Shown: in pieces, positions 9,262 to 17,480 of the stretch
How positions within the stretch are numbered: the first letter of the stretch is position 1
Layout of the letters: each line of letters starts with the position of its first letter
Assembly (NCBI RefSeq): GCF_000741535.1
Contig: NZ_JGYQ01000016.1
Coordinates: 372,001 to 436,000 of the forward strand
Direction: 5' to 3'
Length of the DNA stretch: 64,000 nt
DNA from: Bifidobacterium boum
GTDB lineage: Bacteria > Actinomycetota > Actinomycetes > Actinomycetales > Bifidobacteriaceae
The notes under the pieces: generated by a model
What the model saw: only the letters and a program-made list of their open reading frames with translations
Told to the model about the DNA's origin: nothing
Databases searched by the model: none
Translations under genes and position numbers: made by a program

Positions 9262-9379
9262 TACAACAGGGGCGGCCCCGCCGTCGAGACAGGATTCCAC
9301 ATCCGCACAGGGCACACCGGATAGCCGACAACGCAGTCCACAGCCTTTGTTTTCCCTATACGCCCGTTGCTCAGGCATG

Positions 9380-9411
9380 AAAAAAGGGCTTCCGGGATTG
9401 TCCGGAAGCCC
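9380..9411 (-). terminator. Rho-independent terminator of tRNA-Ser
   Basis: GGGCTTCCGG (9386-9395) and CCGGAAGCCC (9402-9411) form a perfect 10-bp stem with a 6-nt loop, followed on the minus strand by six T (9380-9385). Confidence 0.9.
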
Positions 9412-9417
9412 GTGGGC

Positions 9418-9504
9418 GGAGTCAGAGGGATTCGAACCCTCGAGCCGCGAAACGCGACTAACACCTTAGCAGGGTGCCCCTATCGGCCACTCAGGCATGA
9501 CTCC
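9418..9504 (-). tRNA. tRNA-Ser (GCT)
   Basis: An 87-nt class II tRNA. The strand reads GGAGTCATGCCTGAGTGG at the 5' end, anticodon loop CTGCTAA with anticodon GCT, a long variable arm (GTTAGTCGCGTTTCGCGGC), T-loop GGTTCGAATCC and acceptor pairing with GACTCC. CCA is not clearly encoded (GCC follows). A terminator lies directly downstream. Confidence 0.96.
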
Positions 9505-9612
9505 ATGCGTACCGTTGCGCGCAACATCACCATACCATAGCACCTTTCGCAGACGAACGCACATCGCGCCACGCCCAACATCGGTACGACCGCTTGGCAG
9601 CCTGCCACGGCA

Positions 9613-9618
9613 TAGGAT
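9613..9618 (+). promoter_or_regulatory. Likely -10 box, leaderless dinB
   Basis: TAGGAT lies 6 nt before the dinB ATG with no Shine-Dalgarno sequence. The same TAGGAT-N6-ATG layout recurs at hisC. Confidence 0.45.
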
Positions 9619-9624
9619 GGATGC

Positions 9625-10962
9625 ATGAGCACCGCACCACGACTTCAAGCCGCCAAACGAGACTGGGGGCATGACGAAACCGGTTGCACGGTGCTGCATA
9701 TCGACATGGACGCCTTCTACGCATCGTTGGAAGTCGCACGCAATCCGCAACTCAAAGGCAAACCAGTTATTATCGGCACCGGCACACGATCCGTAGTATC
9801 CGCGGCAAGCTACGAGGCTCGCGCATACGGCGTCAACTCCGCCATGGCGACCGCACGCGCCCGGCAGCTGTGCCCCAACGGCGTGTTCTTGCCCGTTGAC
9901 ATGCGCTACTACCGGATGATGTCCCGGCGTATTTTCGAAGACGTATTCAGCCGCATCACCGACCGGTTCGAACAAGTGTCCGTGGACGAAGGCTACATGG
10001 ACGTATCCGCCGCGCTCCGACAGTGGGGCGCACCGAGCCGTATCGGCGCATGGATCAGGCAGCAAGTCATCCAACGCTACCACATCACCTGCTCCGTTGG
10101 CATCGCTTCGAACAAACTGGTTGCGAAAATGGCATCCACGAACGCCAAACCCGACGGCATGCTGCTCATCCCGGTCGAACGTCAAGCACAATTCGTACAG
10201 ATGATGCCGCTACGCGGCATTCCCGGCATCGGACCCTCATTGGAGCGCAAACTCAACGCGTGGGGGATCAACACGGTCGCCGATCTTGCGACCACCAGCG
10301 AAACCGCACTCGCCCAAGCTTGCGGCTCCGCCATCACCGCACACATCCTGCATATGGCGGCATGGGGGTTGGATGATCGCGAAGTCACGCCGCACACCCC
10401 CGAAAAATCCATCGGCTCGGAAAGCACATTCGATGAGGACACCTACGATGCCCACCAAGTGCGCAGCCTACTGCGACGCTGCTGCGATGAGGTCGCCCGA
10501 TCACTGCGCAAACGCGAACTGATGGCCCGCACCCTGACCGTGAAACTGCGCTACGCGGATCTGTCGTATACGACACGCACCAAAACCATGGACCAACCGG
10601 TTGATACGGCCAGCGCCCTGTACCCTCAAGCGGTGGAACTGCTCAACACGACGCTCGGCCTCGCCCCGGACACGCCGGAAACCGTAGCGCTGCCGAAAGA
10701 AATACGACTCGCCGGCATCAGCGCCAGCGGTCTGGTCGCCGTACACCAAGCGGTGATCCAGCCGACATTGGAGGATATGCTTCAGGAGCATGACTCCACC
10801 AGCGGCGAATCCAAATCCACCCGTCTGCGAGATGCCGAGCAGGCGATGGATGCCGTACGCCAACGGTACGGGGTGAACGCCGTCAGCCTCGGCGTCAACG
10901 GCGAATCCGGTACGCGGCATCGCGACGTATCCAACTCGCGTACCGCTCCGGACACCATGTAG
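9625..10962 (+). CDS. dinB: DNA polymerase IV (Y-family translesion polymerase)
   Basis: Error-prone translesion DNA polymerase. 445 residues, longer than E. coli DinB through a C-terminal tail. Y-family landmarks: VLHIDMDAFYASLE with the first metal-binding Asp (~residue 28), YEARAYGVNSAMATARARQLCP, SVDEGYMDVS with the second Asp-Glu pair (the usual SIDEAYLD is slightly altered), CSVGIASNKLVAKMAS, the helix-hairpin-helix LRGIPGIGPSLERKL and the little-finger domain. I see no LexA box upstream; the -10-like TAGGAT gives a leaderless arrangement. It converges with dapC. Confidence 0.95.
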   Translation: MSTAPRLQAAKRDWGHDETGCTVLHIDMDAFYASLEVARNPQLKGKPVIIGTGTRSVVSAASYEARAYGVNSAMATARARQLCPNGVFLPVDMRYYRMMSRRIFEDVFSRITDRFEQVSVDEGYMDVSAALRQWGAPSRIGAWIRQQVIQRYHITCSVGIASNKLVAKMASTNAKPDGMLLIPVERQAQFVQMMPLRGIPGIGPSLERKLNAWGINTVADLATTSETALAQACGSAITAHILHMAAWGLDDREVTPHTPEKSIGSESTFDEDTYDAHQVRSLLRRCCDEVARSLRKRELMARTLTVKLRYADLSYTTRTKTMDQPVDTASALYPQAVELLNTTLGLAPDTPETVALPKEIRLAGISASGLVAVHQAVIQPTLEDMLQEHDSTSGESKSTRLRDAEQAMDAVRQRYGVNAVSLGVNGESGTRHRDVSNSRTAPDTM

Positions 10963-11012
10963 CCGCCGACACCGTTCACACCCGCAACCGTATCGGCCCA
11001 CCTGCATGCCCC

Positions 11013-12197
11013 CTACCGGCGTCCTGCGCGGCGCAACGCCGAGCACGCCAGTTCAATGGTCTCATCGTCCGCGGTGGACGAGAATCGCAAGGAATCCGCG
11101 GCACCATAGAATTCGCCCGGACTGGGCACAATACCCAGTTCGGCGAGCGCGGCCATATCCTGCCAGCAGTCACCGTTGATCGCTTTGACCCACACGTATA
11201 GTCCCCCCTGCGGCATATGTGCGTCATACCCGTAGTCACGCAGCGCGGTGACCAGGCTGTCAAGCCGGTAATGGTAGCGTTTCCATTGGGTGTGTACGGA
11301 TTCGACATCACGCAATCCGGCCGCCATGGCCGCTTGGACCGGACCGGGGATGATCAAGCCGAGTTGCTTACGGTACGTGGACATGCGGGCGATGACCGCG
11401 GCGTCACCGGCGATGAAAGCAGTACGGTAGCCGGCCATATTCGACTGTTTGCTCAGTGAGTACAGCATGAGGATACCGTCGGCGGACCCTGCGCACACGG
11501 CAGGCGATAATGCGGATGGGGTGGACGATAGGGAGAATGAGTTCGCGCCCCGGGCTTCGTTGGAATCCTCATGGGCGGTGGCGGTACGCCAATCCATCAT
11601 CGCGTAGCATTCATCAGACAGGACCATCGCGCCGATTTCGCGGGCGGCGGCGACGATACCGGCAAGCTGGTCGGCGGATAATACGGCTCCGGTCGGGTTT
11701 GACGGGGAGTTGATCCAGATGGCTTTGACCCCTGGAATATCCCGCCATGAGTCGGTATCGGCGACATCATCGACTTTGCGTACGGTTGCGCCGGCGATCT
11801 GCGTGCCGATTTCGTACGTCGGGTAAGACACTTTGGGTTGGATGATGACATCCCCCGGCCCGAACCCAAGCAGGGACGCCATGAGGGCGACAGCCTCCTT
11901 GGAACCGACGGTAGGGACCACGCCAGCACCGATAGCGTCCATATCAACGCCGCGACATACGCGCATCCAGTGGGCGATGGCGCTACGCAGGTCGTCAGTG
12001 CCGATGGTTTTAGGGTATCCGAACGCGTTACGCTCGTTGGCGGCGGCAGTCAGGGCGCGTTGCACTGATTGCGGAACCGGGTCGACCGGCGAGCCGACAG
12101 ACAGGTCGATCTGCCCGTTCGGCGTGGCGGCGGCCACACGCCGGTAAGTGGCGAGTTTCGACCAGTCGTACGTGTTATCGAATGCCGCGAATCCCAT
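11013..12197 (-). CDS. dapC: Succinyldiaminopimelate transaminase-type aminotransferase (DapC)
   Basis: PLP-dependent aminotransferase, class I/II, 394 residues, assigned to the N-succinyl-LL-diaminopimelate step of lysine and peptidoglycan DAP synthesis. Landmarks: LSVGSPVDPVP, INSPSNPTGAVLS, SDECYAMMDW and LYSLSKQSNMAGYR with the PLP lysine. A Shine-Dalgarno CAGGAG precedes the ATG. It follows fdxA by 140 bp, the fdxA-dapC pairing seen in Mycobacterium and other Actinobacteria, which supports DapC over other class I aminotransferases. An insert at ~213-235, rich in Ser/Ala, is unusual. Confidence 0.85.
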   Translation of the reverse strand: MGFAAFDNTYDWSKLATYRRVAAATPNGQIDLSVGSPVDPVPQSVQRALTAAANERNAFGYPKTIGTDDLRSAIAHWMRVCRGVDMDAIGAGVVPTVGSKEAVALMASLLGFGPGDVIIQPKVSYPTYEIGTQIAGATVRKVDDVADTDSWRDIPGVKAIWINSPSNPTGAVLSADQLAGIVAAAREIGAMVLSDECYAMMDWRTATAHEDSNEARGANSFSLSSTPSALSPAVCAGSADGILMLYSLSKQSNMAGYRTAFIAGDAAVIARMSTYRKQLGLIIPGPVQAAMAAGLRDVESVHTQWKRYHYRLDSLVTALRDYGYDAHMPQGGLYVWVKAINGDCWQDMAALAELGIVPSPGEFYGAADSLRFSSTADDETIELACSALRRAGRR

Positions 12198-12337
12198 GTC
12201 TTACACTCCTGTACGCTACTGTGCTGGTTGATGCTTCCCGCTGACGCGGGGCCTCCGCGTCTTTGGCGGGGCGGATATGCGAGGACGGCCGTCACACGAC
12301 ACGTGCGGCAGCCGTCCAACACGCCTGAACGTGAAGC

Positions 12338-12664
12338 TCAGGACTCCTGATTCTGCGGGGGCAGGGCAGCCACCTGGTCAGGATCCTTGCCGATCGGGCC
12401 GGCAGCGGAAGCGCCACCCAAATCGCCGACCTCGTCGAAGAAGCTTACCGCGGCATCCTTATACCAAGCCCACTCGTCAGGAAGATCATCCTCGTAGAAG
12501 ATGGCTTCAGTCGGGCATACCGGTTCGCAGGCGCCGCAATCCACACATTCATTCGGGTTGATGTACAGCGAACGTGAACCTTCGTAGATGCAATCCACCG
12601 GGCATTCGTCGACGCAGGCTTTGTCTTTGACGTCAACGCACGGCTGGGCAATAACATAGGCCAT
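12338..12664 (-). CDS. fdxA: Seven-iron ferredoxin FdxA
   Basis: Electron carrier with one 3Fe-4S and one 4Fe-4S cluster. 108 residues from the ATG at 12664 (MAYVIAQPCVDVKDK), which has a GAGGAGG ribosome-binding site; the frame is open further upstream without similarity. Two cluster motifs are seen: CVDVKDKACVDECPVDCIY (widened first motif, typical of the 3Fe-4S type) and CVDCGACEPVCPTEAIF. It lies 10 bp after the permease gene and before dapC on the same strand. Confidence 0.95.
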   Translation of the reverse strand: MAYVIAQPCVDVKDKACVDECPVDCIYEGSRSLYINPNECVDCGACEPVCPTEAIFYEDDLPDEWAWYKDAAVSFFDEVGDLGGASAAGPIGKDPDQVAALPPQNQES

Positions 12665-12674
12665 GGCTACCTCC

Positions 12675-14231
12675 TCATTCGCGTTCCACACTACCCACGG
12701 TCGGGGACGTGGCAGGTTCGGCCGGCTTTCCTGCTTGCGACGCGTGATCGGTCAAACCGCCGGTGCCGAGCAGCGAATGCCGGTACGAGTATCCGAAGTA
12801 TATCAGGAAACCGACAATCAGCCAGACCAGGAATCGCAACCAAGTGAGCACGCTGAGGTTGAGCATCAGCCAGAAGTTCGCGAGCGCGATGAGTATCGGC
12901 ACCCACGGGTTGCCCGGCATGCGGAACGCGCGCGGCAGATCGGGGCGCTTACGCCGCATGATCGGGATGCCGAGCGCCACCAGCGTGAACGCGGACAATG
13001 TACCGATATTGACCATATCCGCGAGAATATCAACGTTCAGGAGGCAAGCCACCAACGCGACCACCACGCCTACCATGATCTGCAGGCGTGCCGGCGTACC
13101 ATGCTTGCCAACCTTCGACAGGCTGCGAGGCAGCAGGCCGTCACGGCTCATGGCGAAAATCACGCGCGTCAACCCGAGCAGCAGCACCATCACCACGGTG
13201 GTCAAGCCGATGACGATACCAAGGGAGATGATTTTCGCCGCCCACGTGGCTCCGGCCAGTTCGAAACCGGTCGCCAAGGACGGGCTGTCCACTTTCGCAA
13301 GCTGCTTGTACGACACCATGCCGGTCGTGACGATGGCGACCAGCATGTACAGGACCGTAACCATCGTCATCCCCAAACCGATACCGAGCGGAACATTGCG
13401 CCCCGGATCTTTCGTCTCCTCAGAGGCTGTCGCCACCACGTCGAAGCCGAGGAACGCGAAAAACACGAGCGCCGCACCGGATAGGATACCCGGCACACCG
13501 TAGACGGTCGGTTGCATGCCAGTCATCCACTGCCACAACGGTTGCATCATCGCCCCGCTCGCCGAAGCCCCACGCACGCTTGACGCCGGCTGTTCCGGCG
13601 GGATGAACGGCGTGAAATTACTCGCCTTGATATAGAAGAACCCTACGATGACAACAAAAAGGACGATACCGATTTTCAGGACCGTCAACGCGCTATCGAC
13701 ACGCGTGGACAGTCTGGTGCCGAATACCAGCAGCACCGTGAACAGCCCCACAATCATCAGCGGCGCCACGTCAACCGACAGGCTGCCGACATGCACTTGC
13801 GTGGTGGTGTTCCAGCCGATCAGATGCAGGAAATCGTTGAGATACACGCCCCAATATTTTGCGATGACTGAGCCGGCCATGAGCATTTCGAGAATCAGAT
13901 CCCAGCCGATCACCCAAGCGACCAGCTCCCCCATCGTCGTGTATGTGAACGTGTACGCCGACCCTGCGACCGGGATCATCGACGCGAATTCCGCGTAGCA
14001 CATGACCGCGGCACCGCACACGATACCCGCGATCAGGAAGCTCACAATCGCCGCCGGACCGGCATGGTAGGCGATCGCCTGGGCGCCCACGGAGAAAATA
14101 CCCGCGCCGACAGCCACGGCGACGCCCATCATCGCCAAGTCCCACACGCCTAGCGTGCGAACCAGTTTGCGTTCGCTGTCCCCGGTTTCGGCGAGCGTCT
14201 GCTCGACTGATTTGGTTCGGAAAAGATGCAT
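12675..14231 (-). CDS. APC-superfamily amino acid permease (YfnA/CAT-like)
   Basis: Integral membrane amino acid transporter, ~518 residues with about 12 membrane segments and a short hydrophilic C-terminal tail. It begins MHLFRTKSVEQTL, typical of the cationic amino acid transporter/YfnA branch, with GVAVAVGAGIFSVGAQ in helix 1 and FFAFLGFDVVATASEETKDP, a family hallmark. The substrate cannot be read from sequence. The start at 14231 is preferred to an in-frame ATG at 14252 because it matches the family N-terminus and has AGAGGA upstream. Its stop is 10 bp from fdxA. Confidence 0.88.
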   Translation of the reverse strand: MHLFRTKSVEQTLAETGDSERKLVRTLGVWDLAMMGVAVAVGAGIFSVGAQAIAYHAGPAAIVSFLIAGIVCGAAVMCYAEFASMIPVAGSAYTFTYTTMGELVAWVIGWDLILEMLMAGSVIAKYWGVYLNDFLHLIGWNTTTQVHVGSLSVDVAPLMIVGLFTVLLVFGTRLSTRVDSALTVLKIGIVLFVVIVGFFYIKASNFTPFIPPEQPASSVRGASASGAMMQPLWQWMTGMQPTVYGVPGILSGAALVFFAFLGFDVVATASEETKDPGRNVPLGIGLGMTMVTVLYMLVAIVTTGMVSYKQLAKVDSPSLATGFELAGATWAAKIISLGIVIGLTTVVMVLLLGLTRVIFAMSRDGLLPRSLSKVGKHGTPARLQIMVGVVVALVACLLNVDILADMVNIGTLSAFTLVALGIPIMRRKRPDLPRAFRMPGNPWVPILIALANFWLMLNLSVLTWLRFLVWLIVGFLIYFGYSYRHSLLGTGGLTDHASQAGKPAEPATSPTVGSVERE

Positions 14232-14371
14232 ACGGTAGTCAAATCCTCTCATGAATGTTCATGCGCCGTGTCCGGATACGTGTCCGAACCGGCGTGTGCC
14301 TGGTGTCCGATACAGATGGATGCGCGTACACCAACCGTGATACGGCTGATGTGCCGCGATCGCTGATGGTG

Positions 14372-15571
14372 TTACAGTTCAAGCCCGACAATCACCGGTT
14401 CAGGAATCAAACGGATACCGTACGCGTGTTCGACACCGTCACGGACCGTGCGGGCGAGCACGGCGATATCCTCGGCCCGGGCGGAGCCGCGATTGGTCAG
14501 GGCGAGCGTGTGCAGTGTGGACAGACTCGCCGGAGCGTTATCGGCAATCGCGTAGCCCTTGTGGAAGCCGGCGTGGTCGATCAGCCATGCCGCAGAAGTT
14601 TTGGTTCCCGGCTCACCGGACGGCAGTGTCGCCGGGAATCGTGGCGCATCATCAGGCAGTGCGGCCGCTTGCGCCGCATCAAGAATCGGGTTGGTGAAGA
14701 AGCTGCCGCAGCTATGCCGGTTGAAATCCGGGCTGTCCGTGCCGGTCGCCTCACGCTGGGCGTGCAACGCCGCGGCGATGGTATCGTCACGTTTGGCGCC
14801 GGTCATGGCGGGGATACGGTAACGATGCGCATCCTCCAGCATGCCTTTGGCGGCACGCACGGTGAGTACCGCGTCACGGATCGCGGTGACGGCCATACGG
14901 TCGCCGACCTCAACGCCAAGCGCTTTGGCGAGCTGACCGTAGCCGACCGTGCCTTCGTCGCTGTTGCGTAGACGGAACGTGACCGACAGGACCACGAACC
15001 GCGGTGTCGGGAAGAAACGGCTGGAGGGGCGTGCCGGAGCGTCATACATGCTGGTTTTCAACGCGGAAGTGCGGTAGCCGAAATCCAGGTGTTCCGCGTC
15101 CAACGTGACGATGCGCGTATGCTGGCGGTCCCACGCGTCGACCTGTGTGACGCTGGAAGCGACCTCCTGACCGTATGCGCCGATATTCTGCACGACAGAC
15201 GCTCCGACCGTGCCGGGAATGCCGGACAAGCCTTCAACGCCTTCCAATCCGTGGGATACGGTGACGGCGACGAAATCATCCCAATTGCAACCGGCATCCG
15301 CGCTCACGGATACTGTACCGTCGGCTTGGGCGTCACCGAACCGGATTTCCTGGCGGGCGTCACGCACGACAACACCGTCAAACGGGTCATCGCTGACCAG
15401 AAGATTCGAGCCGCCACCGATCACGCTCAACGGCACGCCGGCATCATCGGCTTCACGTACCGCGGCGATCACCTCGTCACGCGTATGGGGGGTAAGGAAT
15501 GTGCGGATCGGCCCGCCGACACCGATGGTGGTCAGGTCGGCGAACGTGGTACTGCTGTGCGCTGTAGTCAT
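14372..15571 (-). CDS. murB: UDP-N-acetylenolpyruvoylglucosamine reductase MurB
   Basis: FAD- and NADPH-dependent reduction giving UDP-N-acetylmuramate, second step of peptidoglycan precursor synthesis. 399 residues. Landmarks: TTIGVGGPI, VIGGGSNLLVSD, the FAD-binding segment VEGLSGIPGTVGASVVQNIGAYG, FGYRTSALKT, and SCGSFFTNP carrying the general-acid serine. It contains the Tyr loop of type I enzymes. The promoter box TAGTAT (15578-15583) is 6 nt before the ATG, so the message is probably leaderless. Confidence 0.95.
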   Translation of the reverse strand: MTTAHSSTTFADLTTIGVGGPIRTFLTPHTRDEVIAAVREADDAGVPLSVIGGGSNLLVSDDPFDGVVVRDARQEIRFGDAQADGTVSVSADAGCNWDDFVAVTVSHGLEGVEGLSGIPGTVGASVVQNIGAYGQEVASSVTQVDAWDRQHTRIVTLDAEHLDFGYRTSALKTSMYDAPARPSSRFFPTPRFVVLSVTFRLRNSDEGTVGYGQLAKALGVEVGDRMAVTAIRDAVLTVRAAKGMLEDAHRYRIPAMTGAKRDDTIAAALHAQREATGTDSPDFNRHSCGSFFTNPILDAAQAAALPDDAPRFPATLPSGEPGTKTSAAWLIDHAGFHKGYAIADNAPASLSTLHTLALTNRGSARAEDIAVLARTVRDGVEHAYGIRLIPEPVIVGLEL

Positions 15572-15577
15572 ACCGCC

Positions 15578-15583
15578 ATACTA
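15578..15583 (-). promoter_or_regulatory. Likely -10 box, leaderless murB
   Basis: TAGTAT on the minus strand lies 6 nt before the murB ATG; no Shine-Dalgarno sequence fits between. Confidence 0.45.
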
Positions 15584-15631
15584 GCCGCAGGCTTGCCGAG
15601 GCGTAGTCCGGCCACAGGCTTGCCGGATAAC

Positions 15632-15658
15632 AAAAAAGCCTGACCGAAGTCAGGCTTT
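15632..15658 (-). terminator. Terminator of the tRNA-rpmG unit
   Basis: GCCTGAC-CGAA-GTCAGGC is a perfect 7-bp stem with a 4-nt loop, extended by A/T pairs, and followed on the minus strand by a six-T run. It separates rpmG from murB. Confidence 0.9.
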
Positions 15659-15687
15659 CCGGTGAACGTGGAAACGTTCGAACAGAT

Positions 15688-15858
15688 TCAGCGGGTTTCG
15701 CGGTGAACCGTCTGCTTGCCGCAACGCGGGCAGAACTTCTTCAGCTCCAGGCGGTCAGGAGTGTTACGACGATTCTTGGTCGTGATGTAGTTACGCTCCT
15801 TGCACTCCGTGCATGCCAGCGTGATACCCGGACGGATGTCGGCGCTCTTGCTTGCCAT
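15688..15858 (-). CDS. rpmG: 50S ribosomal protein L33
   Basis: 56-residue ribosomal protein ([20 protein letters not shown]...[14 protein letters not shown]). The two CxxC pairs (CTEC, CPRC) make this the zinc-binding C+ form. It is the last gene of a unit with three tRNA genes 52 bp upstream and a strong terminator downstream, an arrangement seen in other Actinobacteria. Confidence 0.97.
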   Translation of the reverse strand: MASKSADIRPGITLACTECKERNYITTKNRRNTPDRLELKKFCPRCGKQTVHRETR

Positions 15859-15909
15859 GTTGGTTCACCTCTGTGATCGATTACGTACCGGCGGTGTCGC
15901 CGGCCTTTG

Positions 15910-15983
15910 TAGCGAGGAAGAGACTCGAACTCTTGACCTTACGATTATGAGTCGTACGCTCTAGCCAGCTGAGCTACCCCGCC
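15910..15983 (-). tRNA. tRNA-Met (CAT)
   Basis: 74 nt, GGCGGGGTAGCTCAGCTGG at the 5' end, anticodon loop CTCATAA with anticodon CAT, T-loop AGTTCGAGTCT. The 5' G1-U72 pairing and GGC start indicate the elongator, not the initiator. Third in the Tyr-Thr-Met cluster. Confidence 0.92.
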
Positions 15984-15988
15984 ATGAG

Positions 15989-16060
<72 letters not shown>

Positions 16061-16061
16061 G

Positions 16062-16143
16062 TGGCTGGTAATGGATTCGAACCATTGAAGCACGAAGCGC
16101 CTGATTTACAGTCAGGTCCCTTTGACCGCTTGGGAAACCAGCC
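16062..16143 (-). tRNA. tRNA-Tyr (GTA)
   Basis: 82-nt class II tRNA, GGCTGGTTTCCCAAGCGG at the 5' end, anticodon loop CTGTAAA with anticodon GTA, a long variable arm, and acceptor ACCAGCC. First gene of the Tyr-Thr-Met-rpmG unit. Confidence 0.95.
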
Positions 16144-16270
16144 CTTGCCGCAAGCGACCTAGCCGCAACCGGCAACTTGGCTATCATGGCATTTTTGCGC
16201 GACAAATGCAAATCAGGCGTGTCGCACTGCCGATAATTTCGCCGCAAACCCGCGAAATTCCAAGCGACAC

Positions 16271-16307
16271 GCCGTGACCGCGCGCGTGTCGGAAACGCGG
16301 TCACGGC
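16271..16307 (-). terminator. Hairpin terminator after hisC
   Basis: GCCGTGACCGCG (16271-16282) and CGCGGTCACGGC (16296-16307) form a perfect 12-bp stem with a 13-nt loop, immediately past the hisC stop. No strong U-tract follows. Confidence 0.75.
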
Positions 16308-16321
16308 ATACGCCGGTCAGC

Positions 16322-17401
16322 TCAGATGCCGAGCGCCTTGAGTTCGGCGCACACGCTGATCACCCGGTCGTTGGCTTCCTGCTCCCCGATGGAAATGCGG
16401 ATGCCCTCGCCGCTGAACACGCGCACCGACAGTGCGGCCTTCACAAAATGTTCCGCCGCCTCATCGGTCCGCTCACCGATCGGCAGCCAGAAGAAGTTCG
16501 CGTACGGTTCAGGGAACTGCCAGCCCTGTTCGCGCAGCGCGGCGACCACGCGCGTACGTTCGTCGATCAGCGCCTTGACACGCTTGTCAAGCTCGTCATA
16601 CGCATCCATCGAGGCGAGCGCCGCGGTTTGCGCGATTTCGGTGACACCGAACGGGATGGCGACCTTGCGCATGCCGTCGATCACATCCGCCGGGGCGATG
16701 CCGTAACCGATGCGCAAGCCCGCCAAGCCATACGCTTTGGAGAAGGTTTGGGCGACCACGATATTCGGGTATTCACGGAACAAATCCATGGCGACATTCG
16801 TGTCAGCAGCCGTGTTGAACTGGATGTACGCCTCATCGAACAGCACAAGAACATCGTCAGGCACGGCGGCCATGAGCTTACGCGCGTCCGCATCAGACAG
16901 TGACGTAGATGTCGGGTTGTTTGGGTTGTTGACGATGACCAGACGCGTGTGCTCGTTGATGGCGGCGATCATCGCGTCGATGTCGTGGCTGCCGTCAGGA
17001 CGGTTCGGCACTTTCACGCTGGTTGCGCCCGCGTTCGCCACGATGATCGGGTACGCTTCGAAGCTGCGCCACGGGTAGATGACCTCATCGCCGGGACCGG
17101 CGACCAGATTGACCAGCTGGGTGATGACCTCGGTGGATCCGCAGCCCAAAACGACATTCTCTGGTTTGACGCCGAACTGGTCGGCCAAACGCTCCACAAC
17201 CGTCGTTCCACGCATATCCGGATACCGGTTCATACGGCCCACGGCTTTGTCGACAATCGCCTGTTTGACACTCGGCAGCGGCTCGAACGGGTTCTCGTTG
17301 CTGGAGATCTTGTACGCGGTCAGGCCCGGCGTCTTCGGGGCGGGCTTGCCTTGCTTGTAGCTGGGAATGGTATCGATGATTGCACGATGTAGGTATGCCA
17401 T
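16322..17401 (-). CDS. hisC: Histidinol-phosphate aminotransferase-like enzyme (HisC/Pat)
   Basis: PLP-dependent class II aminotransferase of 359 residues. Landmarks: SSNENPFEPLPSV, GCGSTEVITQL, VNNPNNPTSTSLS, LFDEAYIQF, TFSKAYGLAGLRIGYG with the PLP lysine, and RVFSGEGIRISIG. No histidine-operon genes surround it, so it could be the aromatic aminotransferase Pat, which shares this fold and motifs; I cannot separate the two by eye. It has a TAGGAT box 6 nt before the ATG and a hairpin terminator. Confidence 0.85.
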   Translation of the reverse strand: MAYLHRAIIDTIPSYKQGKPAPKTPGLTAYKISSNENPFEPLPSVKQAIVDKAVGRMNRYPDMRGTTVVERLADQFGVKPENVVLGCGSTEVITQLVNLVAGPGDEVIYPWRSFEAYPIIVANAGATSVKVPNRPDGSHDIDAMIAAINEHTRLVIVNNPNNPTSTSLSDADARKLMAAVPDDVLVLFDEAYIQFNTAADTNVAMDLFREYPNIVVAQTFSKAYGLAGLRIGYGIAPADVIDGMRKVAIPFGVTEIAQTAALASMDAYDELDKRVKALIDERTRVVAALREQGWQFPEPYANFFWLPIGERTDEAAEHFVKAALSVRVFSGEGIRISIGEQEANDRVISVCAELKALGI

Positions 17402-17407
17402 GACTCA

Positions 17408-17413
17408 ATCCTA
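17408..17413 (-). promoter_or_regulatory. Likely -10 box, leaderless hisC
   Basis: TAGGAT on the minus strand is 6 nt before the ATG, the same layout as dinB. Confidence 0.45.
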
Positions 17414-17480
17414 TACGCGGTAGCGCCATCAACCGTGTTACGAACCGGTTGAACGGTCACCATGCGGACAAGCGGCCGAA

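Larger units (their letters stand above)
8410..9379. other. Gene-poor interval with a transposase remnant
   Basis: No intact gene can be supported here. It contains a perfect palindrome GCGGTACGA-TG-TCGTACCGC at 8695-8714 (operator-like, unassigned), a degraded transposase N-terminus around 8950-9105, and a 51-codon open frame at 9106-9261 in the same frame as that remnant. The right border is the terminator of tRNA-Ser. Confidence 0.6.

Noticed and set aside
8941-9378. 145-codon minus-strand open frame
   Set aside because: Opposite the transposase remnant; Val/Gly/Pro low-information composition, no ribosome-binding site.
9370-9500. 11-bp repeat CTCAGGCATGA at both ends of the tRNA-Ser block as an att site
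   Set aside because: It matches the tRNA 5' part, not the 3' end used by integrases; too short and no integrase nearby.
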